Source: Spinacia oleracea
Lineage: Eukaryota > Streptophyta > Magnoliopsida > Caryophyllales > Amaranthaceae
Assembly: GCF_020520425.1 (NCBI RefSeq)
Contig: NC_079491.1
Span: 8,233,143-8,297,142, forward strand
Reading direction: 5' to 3'
Length of the DNA stretch: 64,000 bases
Positions 48,728 to 58,100 of the stretch are shown piece by piece. The number at the start of each line of letters is the position of its first letter. Position 1 is the first letter of the stretch. The notes beneath the pieces are model-generated. The model searched no databases and was not told where the DNA came from. It was given only the letters and a program-made list of their open reading frames with translations. Position numbers and translations under genes: made by a program.

Positions 48728-48846
48728 TCATGATAAGGTCCAGTAACCTTTGTCATCAAACACTATATAGATCAGTATCTAGTACTTTTCTATTTACGCT
48801 CATTTATTGATTTCACACATACTCCGTACTACTGAGTAGTAGTATA

Positions 48847-49413
48847 TAGGGATGGCAACGGGTAGGATCTGGACCGGATCCTCTATGATCCAGATCCAGA
48901 TCCGTTTTTTAGGCGAGGATCCAGATCCTACCCGGATCCACTGGGTAATTAAATTGAGGATCCAGATCCAGATCCGATGGATCCTACGGATCCGGGTCCA
49001 AAACGGATCCAAAACGGATCCTAACTTATTTTTTCATCAAACGACCCTAATTTTCATTTTAACCTTAAAACATAGTTTAATAACTTCAATAACAACGCTA
49101 TTTGTCCATACAAGCATTCACTAAAATTAAATTTTACAAATCCAACATAAATAATATTAAAAGTTCAACAAAGTTCAATAATGCTACAATTCTTAAGTCT
49201 TTATTTTTATATTTTAATTTTTTTATTTATAAAAACGGGTAAACGGATCCGGATCCGGGTAATGACTTAGGACCCGATCCGGATCCGTTTTTAAAACCAA
49301 GGATCCAGATCCTACCCGGATCCGCCGGGTCCAAAAATTGAGGATCCAGATCCGTTGAAAACGGATCTGGATCCACGGATCCGGGTCGGGTCCATTACCC
49401 ACTGCCATCCCTA
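48847..49413. mobile_element. hAT-type MITE, copy 1 (567 bp)
   Basis: Ends TAGGGATGGCAACGGGTA and (inward from right) TAGGGATGGCAGTGGGTA; exact 8-bp target duplication GTAGTATA (48839-48846, 49414-49421). Subterminal arrays of GGATCC, CCAGATCC and ACGGATCC words on both sides of a ~200-bp AT-rich core. Reads identical to the copy at 52680-53246. The open frames here are only translations of the arrays. Confidence 0.95.
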
Positions 49414-49421
49414 GTAGTATA

Positions 49422-49848
49422 TAACTTAGTAAGATAAGATATTTCTTACTCCCGACTATCAATTGACTTTGTGATCGGAGGTGCTTTCTCGGATTCACCC
49501 TCAAGGCTAGTTAATTACCTACTTTATATGTATGTACATTGAAGCCCAAAGATAATACAAGTAAGGTCTTCATCATCCAACGATCAAACCTACTCATTCG
49601 AGGCTATTTGTTGCATACCCATAACAGATATGATTGAGGAGTAAACCAATTAATAAGACGAACCTTCGGCAATCGGCATGAAATGATAACAGATAGCAAC
49701 TCATATGCAAAAGATTAGAATTAGATGAGATGATGATGACCCCCACCCCCACAAAGGCCACCACTGCCCACTGCAAATAGTTCATAAATGGACAACGTAA
49801 CAAATTGATAATGGTGACTTGACCTTCAAAAATAAGACCGTTACCCGT
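49422..49848. other. intergenic, nothing recognised
   Basis: No gene or element ends seen; a 69-codon open frame at 49594-49803 has no recognisable domain. Confidence 0.5.
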
Positions 49849-49926
49849 TGGGAAGCTTCGTTTTTTTCACACCAAAAATTTATTGTTTTATTGTACGGAA
49901 TACTTGATAGCAACCATTCTACAACC
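49849..49926 (+). repeat. 78-bp direct repeat, copy 1
   Basis: TGGGAAGCTTCGTTTTTTTC to CCATTCTACAACC. The second copy at 50617-50693 differs by only a few bases. The two copies flank the composite MITE at 49944-50596. Confidence 0.88.
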
Positions 49927-49943
49927 ATTAATTAATAAAAATA

Positions 49944-50596
49944 CTTCCTCTATTTTGGTAGATTTTAGTTGCAACTTTTACTGTTCAACCCAATTTTACA
50001 ATACAAACTTTTCTATAAGGCGGTCTTACACAAAAGACCACCTTGGTGTCATATAAGTTAAGCAATGGAACCAATTAGTTAAGCACTTTAACTAATTAGT
50101 TAAGTATTGAAACCGATTAGTTAAGCAAGGGAATTAATTAGTTAAGCAATTGAATCAATTAATTAAGCAATGTAACCAATTAGTTAAGAAATGGAACTAA
50201 TTAGTTAAGCAACCAAAGTGGTCTTTCCGGTAAGAAGGTCTTACACAAAAGTTGCCGATTTTGCAATATAAGTGGATATGTTGTAAATTTCATTCACGTC
50301 CCCAATTTTCAGATATAATTAATGGAAAATGTGCTTTATTGAATACGTCCTTAATTTCAAAAGATCTTTACACTTACTATTTGCACAGATTCCGGTGCAA
50401 TGTTTAACCGTTAATATATACAATTCAGTATGGAAAAATATTATAAAAATTTGATATTTATAAAATACATTTTGAGATGAATCTAACAAGATATCTCATG
50501 ATAATTTTTGATAGATATAATAGTGAAAATTTATGGTCAGAGTTTTGATTTTTGAACACATTTCAAAGCGTAAAGAATTTTATGAAACGGAGGTAG
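49944..50596. mobile_element. Stowaway-like MITE interrupted by another MITE
   Basis: Ends CTTCCTCTATTTTGGTAGAT and (inward from right) CTACCTCCGTTTCATAAAAT, TA on both sides; 653 bp because another element sits within it at about 50010-50262. Ends are diverged, so the call is moderate. Confidence 0.62.
50010..50262. mobile_element. MITE with a 21-bp internal tandem array
   Basis: Imperfect inverted ends of ~38 bp built around ACTTTTCTATAAGGCGGTCT and, from the right, ACTTTTGTGTAAGACCTTCT, each followed by ...AAAGACCAC. Between them, from 50058, seven full 21-bp units (TTAAGCAATGGAACCAATTAG and variants) and a partial eighth in exact register. Non-coding. Confidence 0.7.
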
Positions 50597-50616
50597 TATG
50601 AATGAGGGTACTTAGA

Positions 50617-50693
50617 TGGGAAGCTTCGTTTTTTTCCACCAAAAAATTATTGTTTTATTGTACGGAGTACTTGATAGCAACCATTCTACAACC
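50617..50693 (+). repeat. 77-bp direct repeat, copy 2
   Basis: Close copy of 49849-49926, 768 bp further on, immediately right of the composite MITE. Confidence 0.88.
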
Positions 50694-50824
50694 TAAAATG
50701 AATATAATTAATTTCTTGTTATAAAAATGCCATATACTAGTGACGAAACCATAATTTTAGTACGAGGAAGGTCAAGGAAAGAAATCAATTTTTTTTTAAA
50801 AAGACTTTATTAGAATCTAGGATT

Positions 50825-50990
50825 TTTTTTTGGTGTACCACCCGGTTCACCCTTAGGGCTAATCCGGATTCGGGGCGAGTTACGAGTGGATAGGTTCCAG
50901 TCTCCTCCCAATTGTTATCGTGGGGGATCGAACACGGGGTCCTCCCTACCAAGTTCAGCCTCAATCACCACTGAACCAACGAGCATTATA
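50825..50990 (-). mobile_element. tRNA-derived SINE
   Basis: On the minus strand: A box TGGTTCAGTGGTGATTGAGG and B box GTGTTCGATCCCC with tRNA spacing, then a body with ATCCACTCGTAACTCGCCCC and CTAAGGGTGAACCGGGTGG, ending in CACCAAAAAAAAATC. Possible diverged target duplication ATTAGAATC (50809-50817) and ATTATAATC beyond the head. A different family from the 25081 SINE. Confidence 0.82.
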
Positions 50991-51747
50991 ATCAACAGGA
51001 TTAAGTGGTAGTAAAAAGCTTTACCACAAGTATATTAACTGAGTCGTCAATTTTTTTTTTGGTACTCTTATTGTACTATACATATTTAACAAATATTTAG
51101 TTGATGCCCCTGCCACATATCTGTCCATTTTTGTATTGTCTTATAAAACTAACAAACTTCATATCACTTTATAATTAAGACTTGGATGTAAATTATGCAA
51201 ATAAGTTGATAAAAGTAATTCGTGCATGAGAAGCTGGAAAGTTAAAGAGATAACAAGCGAGAAAACTTATCAATAGAATTAAGACGAACTCAAAATGGCA
51301 CCACGATAAGGACCAATCAAGAGGGACAGAGAGAGTGTATATACAATAGTTGTTGTCAAAATAAACTCGAATTTCTCTTAGAAAAAGGCCAAATTTTGAA
51401 ATTCTTTCCCAAATGTTATGATTTTTTTCATTTTATATTTTAACATTTTGCTTGAAAAAGTTGGCTAATAATTATAAAATGATAAGTTTATAGTGTTATA
51501 GGCAGGGGACCATATTGTCCATATAGATATAAAACATAGTTGAGAATTGCGATGGTATCAAATAGTACATATTCTTTTTTAGCATGCATGCAACAATCAT
51601 CTTAAGATTTTGGGTATTTTCACGTAGGTTCGTGGAAAGAGCAAACTTCATGCACATGCAATTGTGATCACAATTTTTTTTAACTATATGTTCATTAATA
51701 TCAATCGAAGATTCCCTTACCTATGTAGCCTAGGTTAGTAATTTGTA

Positions 51748-52200
51748 CTCCCTCCGTCCCGGAATACTTGAACCGATTTGACCGGCACAGAATCTAATAC
51801 AAAGTAATTGACTTATCATTTAATTAGATGGTACTCCCTCTGTCCCTTAATACTTGACCTGTTTTGACCGGACACGTTTGCCAATGCACAACTTTGACCA
51901 CCAATTTCTTTAACTACATATTATAAAAACTTATAAAAATATTAATATTTTGAAAATATATATTAAGATGAAGCAACAATATATTATATACTAACATTTG
52001 TTTTCATACACTAAAAATAAACTAGGGTCAAAGTGAATTATGTGAATAGTGCAAAAAGTCAAAACGGGTCGAGTATTAAGGGACGGAGAGAGTAGTTGAT
52101 AGTGGGGTATTTTTTTTAATATATATAGGGGTATGTGTCAACTTTTTAAAGGGGTAAGGGGTAGGGGGAGGGTGCATGGCAGCATGGGACCTCCAAAAAC
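51748..52200. mobile_element. Stowaway-type MITE (relative of 9356), split by a nested MITE
   Basis: Left part 51748-51831 (CTCCCTCCGTCCCGGAATAC, TTTGACCGGCACAGA, AATTGACTTA) matches the reverse complement of the right side of 9356-9683. The match resumes at 52093 with GTTGATAGTGGGGTATT after an inserted element. The far end beyond about 52200 is diverged or lost, so its right limit is approximate. Confidence 0.75.
51834..52092. mobile_element. Stowaway-type MITE nested inside 51748-52200
   Basis: Ends CTCCCTCTGTCCCTTAATAC and TATTAAGGGACGGAGAGAG, TA on both sides (51832-51833, 52093-52094); 259 bp. Removing it together with one TA rejoins the outer element in register with the uninterrupted 9356 copy. 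Confidence 0.9.
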
Positions 52201-52679
52201 GGAAAACTGTGTACTCAAGAGTTTTCTTATAAAATAGAGATTAACAAGATTATCGTCATGATACCATATGTATGAAATACTGTAAATTCATTGTATTATT
52301 ATGATGTACAAATTCTTTGTTAAAGGAATTAAGAAGGATATATATATATTCATGGTAAAAAGTTTAACGAGGGGGAAACATAGTTATAAAACAAAAAGAA
52401 AACAAAAACGGATATATTTTCCGTTGAAACAAACAGAGTCTCGCTGAATGCAATGTCCAATGAATATCCAATTCATCATCATGAATTTGAAATATATATA
52501 CGCGATATTCCGATTCTTAATAATCAGAGTTAAATCCTAGAAGAAATTTCTTAAAACATTCCAATTCAAAGCAAACAAAGTTAGTGAAAAGAGTGATATA
52601 CTGAGTGTGTTAACCATAATTGTACTTAATACAATTTGAAGCAAATTCTTGCACGTATCATCGTTAACAATAGTAGGAC

Positions 52680-53246
52680 TAGGGATGGCAACGGGTAGGA
52701 TCTGGACCGGATCCTCTATGATCCAGATCCAGATCCGTTTTTTAGGCGAGGATCCAGATCCTACCCGGATCCACTGGGTAATTAAATTGAGGATCCAGAT
52801 CCAGATCCGATGGATCCTACGGATCCGGGTCCAAAACGGATCCAAAACGGATCCTAACTTATTTTTTCATCAAACGACCCTAATTTTCATTTTAACCTTA
52901 AAACATAGTTTAATAACTTCAATAACAACGCTATTTGTCCATACAAGCATTCACTAAAATTAAATTTTACAAATCCAACATAAATAATATTAAAAGTTCA
53001 ACAAAGTTCAATAATGCTACAATTCTTAAGTCTTTATTTTTATATTTTAATTTTTTTATTTATAAAAACGGGTAAACGGATCCGGATCCGGGTAATGACT
53101 TAGGACCCGATCCGGATCCGTTTTTAAAACCAAGGATCCAGATCCTACCCGGATCCGCCGGGTCCAAAAATTGAGGATCCAGATCCGTTGAAAACGGATC
53201 TGGATCCACGGATCCGGGTCGGGTCCATTACCCACTGCCATCCCTA
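52680..53246. mobile_element. hAT-type MITE, copy 2 (567 bp)
   Basis: Same ends, length and sequence as 48847-49413 by base-by-base reading, same orientation. Its own exact 8-bp target duplication AGTAGGAC (52672-52679, 53247-53254) differs from that of copy 1, so the two are separate insertions. Confidence 0.95.
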
Positions 53247-53506
53247 AGTAGGACTAGTCGTAAAACAAAATTTGAAATTCTCAGCCGTACAAACAAACTA
53301 GCCGTACATGTCCTCTTGTCCTTGGATTCCTCTAGAAATACTAATCAAATGTATTAGCTTTAAAGTTGCATTAATCATGCGTCAACTGATATAAAATTGT
53401 CTGGTGATGCATATTATACGTGTTTGCCCACTCATTCTCTCTCCCTCTCTTTTTATTTTCGGCATAAGTTTAAATTTGCATAAAGAGATACAAATTAAAC
53501 AAGCTA

Positions 53507-53764
53507 CTCCCTCCGTTTTTAAATATTTGTTCTCTATTAATTTTTTTGTTCGTTTCAACTCAATATTTAAACATAAATATCTCCAAATACGTTCATTAAA
53601 AAAAATATAAAATTTGATATTGTTAAACGACACATTGCGACGAACAAAACAAGACCCACATGAATATGTTTTGAAATACGTATTGGAAATAAATGATAAG
53701 ATTTTCTTCAATTGTAAATAGTGACAAGATTCCAAAATGAACTAATAATCAAGAACGGAGGGAG
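53507..53764. mobile_element. Stowaway-type MITE
   Basis: Ends CTCCCTCCGTTTTTAAATAT and AATCAAGAACGGAGGGAG, TA on both sides; 258 bp; no coding capacity. Confidence 0.9.
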
Positions 53765-53766
53765 TA

Positions 53767-55169
53767 TTAAAGTCGTATATATAGACCATTACACAAATTA
53801 CTCCGTATAAAATAAACAAAATACATAGGTACTGATTCTATTTCGTATTTCTTGCGAAAAAACGGTTGTTTTTGGTATTTTAATAAATAGAAATTTGATA
53901 TTATTGTCCGTCTTTAAAGATGGTTGTGGGTCGGATTTTGTGTCGAGCTTATGTATCTTGGATCTAAAGGGGCCCGGCACATGCCAAGCTTGCTTGTTTC
54001 ATGTTGGGACAGACTGAGCCGAAAATTTGAAAAGATGCCCAAGCCATGACCGAAGACCACTTGTTGGGTCGGGTCGTGCCATCATGTTTAAGCTTAATTT
54101 CACTCAATTTAACGTGTTTTATCATATCGAGTCGAGTCTTTTCCCAAAAATACGGCACGAATCCACCCCACAACATACAATTTCATGTTCATGTCAAGCC
54201 GTATTTTTTCCGTGCTCATGTTAAGCAGTTCCTTTTCTTATTAGGTTCATAGGTTGTGTTGTATTTCAGGCCGGCCCAATGCCCTCTATAGCCTTTTTAT
54301 GTTTAGGGTACGGAGTATGATTTAGATTATTTTTATAATCATCAACAATTGTTAAGCCGTTTACTTCCGACACACTTGTTGTCCCTCTCGTGAGGAAGGT
54401 CTCTTATTGTTCCCCCTTTCTTCTTACATTTAAACAAAATTATTAAGCCGTACAACATCTACGCACAATAATCAGTCAAATCTATAATTTGACACCATTA
54501 ACGTTTTAATGAGCCTTTTTTCCGTAGAATCGGTGTTGAAATGGACATATCAACCTCGCAAACCATTGTCCAATAAATAGATCCTAAAATCGAAGTATAA
54601 ATCTTACAATCCAAGTATAGATACCAAAAACACCGAAAGAGTGAATTACGTAGTCCGCCTAGATTTCTTTCCAAATCAAAACCAACAAAATAAATAAAAT
54701 CCACCAACAATAAGTTCTTTTTTTCAATGGTGTTTTCTGAACTCAAAAGAGGTTAATACTACAAATGTATACATCCATAAGTTTCTGCAAATAGAAGTGA
54801 CTGTTCGATGAACATTATCGTCACCATGGATGTTTAACCATTGCAAACTAAATGATCATAGTTTCTGTACATGATTTCAGTCATTAGGAGTATTATTTAT
54901 CAAAGGTACAAAACTTGTAATAGAAGCCGACTCTTCGTCTTATACCCAAAGCTCATAACCTGTAACATCAAGACTGTACAACACAGCTTCTTCATGCTCC
55001 GAAAATAGCATTCTGTATACCGGGATACTCCGTACTTTTTTTGTGTAGGAAAAACTGGGGGGAGACGGGTCATTCAAGAATTTACCTTCATTTGAATGAC
55101 AATAATAAATCTCTTTACTTAATTTACCTTCTGGACTAGTTGAAGAGAGAAATGTGAATGTGTAGAATG
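53767..55169. other. intergenic and MNS5-like 3' flank
   Basis: About 53960-54280 is a degenerate block with GGCCCGGCACATG, GGGTCGGGTCGTGCC and AGGCCGGCCC words like 28357-28738. 54635-54670 shares GTAGTCCGCCTAG with 28085-28100. From about 54760 onward it is probably 3' UTR of the mannosidase gene. No gene. Confidence 0.5.
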
Positions 55170-58100
55170 TCATAAGATTAACCACAACCCGCAGTATCCA
55201 GCAATGCTGCATGATCTCCGTCTACAAGTGGTTGCATCAACTCCACAATCTTCATCAGCCAAACATCTATAGTCGGTATGAGCATCAGCAATGTGGCATA
55301 CACTTTCAACTTTCTGGTTGGCTTGTAAGCTACTGCTGAAGGTGATTGCAGGACATACCTGCAGCGACATCGCACTTGCACGTCTCACCGTATTTTCTCT
55401 CTGTAGATAACAAGTTTTCAGCTCATGCATGTTTTCACTGGACATCACATCAGTGATTTAATTTGAGAAATCAAGTCAAGAACAGAGTGTTGACTAAACA
55501 TATACTAGAATAGCTTCTTATCTCGTGGAACTGTAAGTTAACTAGATGATCTCTTTCCTCGAGTCAAGAACAAAGAGTGTTGACTAAACATCCTAGAATA
55601 GCTTCTTATCTCGTGAAAGTGTGAGACTGTAAGTTAACTAGATGATCTCTCTCCTCAAGTCAAGAACAGAAAGTGTTGACTAAACATCCTAGAATAGTTC
55701 TTATCTCGTGAAAGTGTGAAACTGTACGTTAACTAGACGATCTCTCTCCTCAAGTCAAGAAGAACAGAGAGTGTTGACTAAACATCCTAGAATAGTTCTT
55801 ATCTCGTGAAAGTGTGAAACTGTACGTTAACTAGACGATCTCTCTCCTCAAGTCAAGAAGAACAGAGAGTGTTGACTAAACATCCTAGAATAGTTTCTTA
55901 TCTCGTGAAAGTGTGAAACTGTACGTTAACTAGACGATCTCTCTCCTCAAGTCAAGAAGAACAGAGAGTGTTGACTAAACATCCTATAGTTTCTTATCTC
56001 GTGAAAGTGTGAAACTGTACGTTAACTAGACGATCTCTCTCCTCAAGTCAAGAAGAACAGAGAGTGTTGACTAAACATCCTAGAATAGCTTCTTATCTCG
56101 TGAAAGTGTGAGACTGTAAGTTAACTAGACGATCTCTCTCCTAAAGTCAAGAACAGAGGGTGTTGACTAAACATCCTAGAATAGTTTTTCATCTCGTGAA
56201 AGTGTGAAACTGTAAGTTAACTAGATGATCTCTCTCCTCAAGTCAAGAACAGAGAGTGTTGACTAAACATCCTAGAATAGTTTTTTATTTCGTGAAAGTG
56301 TGAAACTGTAAGTTAACTAGATGATCTCTCTCCTCAGGTCAAGAACAGAGAGTGTTGACTAAACATCCTTCTTATCTCGTGGAATTGTAAGTTAACTAGA
56401 TGATCTTTCTCCTTACTAGTTACAAATTTACTTTCAACACCACGCCAATAAAAATAAAAATAAAAATAAAAAACAGAACTTATACCTGGATGAAAGTAGA
56501 ATTTGTCAAAGTATAGACTTCTGGAAGTTTATCGTGCCAAGCAGAAAGCACAGGGAGAGGATGACCTTCAGTTGTGAAGATATAGTTCCGATCAACTAAA
56601 AATGAGTCATCGTAAAGAAGATACAGATATTTGCATCTGCATCAGCACAAAGAGAAATTTTAAGATGTTTTCTATGAATCAAAAAAATATTTTTGGCGTT
56701 GAATACAAGAGAGAAATGCAAGCATACGTCTCGGAAAGGAAGAAACTGTGCTGATGGTCTTCCAATACCATAGTTGAGACGTCTCGAACGCTTGCAAAGC
56801 CACCTTTGACTTTAGTGTGCAAATTCAGGGAGTCCGCAATTGACTCACCCACTTCCAGGTACCATGGATCTGATAAAATGGGCACAATGAGAATGAAATG
56901 GAACATAAATATATCATGAAACCTTTGACTCTTCGTTTTGTCTTATCTCTTACATACCCCAGTCAGACAGTAGACACTTAACAAGGACATGGATTCAATA
57001 TTACCCCAAAACCTCAATTATCTTGATCCATTAACACGGTATACGCTCATAAATGGACTTGAGATAAGCATTATAACAAGAACTAGCAAACAAGTCAACT
57101 TGTTATGTTACTATTTATTTGTAACGTGAAAAATACATGTGAAAGTTTTAAAATCAAGAATATGTTTCAGAAATGTCATGACCAGCTCGTGTCCAGATTT
57201 AAGACAATTTCCATGTCTGAAATTTTGAGCCTTAACGTGTCTGACACTTGGATATGTAGGTATACCCAATACTCATACCCGTGTCTCAGTAACATAGATT
57301 AGGTTACAGTAGGTAATTTTGTCCAAAGCTACTCAAAGTCAAAATAAATAACATTCTACCTCAAAAAAGGCTAAACCGCACTACAAGGCATAGTCTGAAG
57401 TACACCTTAAAAGTGGTGGCAATGTAGGATTGAAGGGTACAAGAAATCAGTGGCAGCACTCTAGTTTTTCTAGGGGATAGAAGATGAAGGTTGTCAAATG
57501 CAACATGTGCGGATATTTGGTCATCAAAATACAAACCAACTAACATTTAATTCATTTGTAAGCGTTCTTAATAATTTTCAAATTCCCATTGAAATAGTCA
57601 AAATAAAAATTACTCAAAGTCAAAACCATACTTAGGGAACATGAATAAAGCTCTGGAAGCATGAGCTTTTAAAGCATGTGCTTTTAAAGCATGACAAAAT
57701 AACCAGGAAAACTGTACGAGTGCACCTGCATTGGAGCAGTGAGATAGCAATCTCTTTATAAAATGAGGAAATCGTACTTTATCTAATGAGCATTTATTGA
57801 AGGCTAATTAAACCAACCTTTGGTTGCTTGATATAGGTAGAAAGTAGATTCTGCCAATTCAGGACGTAGTGGATAATACTTTTCCGTTGGATGCAGCATT
57901 TGATGATCAAGCAGATACCTAAAAGCAATTGACATTCGATTTTCAGTGAAAAATATGGCACCATCATCACACATGACAAATCAACCTCACAAAGAAGAAA
58001 AATAGAGGCTACTGCTCGGACACTTACCTTTCTGGAAAAACACCAAATCTCTCCCAGACCTTGAAAAACTCACGGTGTGAGGAATTCGCTGCTGCAATAT

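Noticed and set aside
48800-49504. Frames rich in W-I-R-I-W-I and D-P-D-P repeats, here and at 52537-53241
   Set aside because: Translations of the GGATCC/CCAGATCC subterminal arrays of a MITE.
48847-53246. The two identical 567-bp sequences as LTRs of one 4.4-kb retrotransposon
   Set aside because: Each copy has its own inverted termini and its own different 8-bp target duplication, and the 3.3 kb between them has no gag-pol, primer site or purine tract.
55475-56416. CRISPR-like array
   Set aside because: Units of ~96 bp are similar throughout with no unique spacers; eukaryotic intronic minisatellite.
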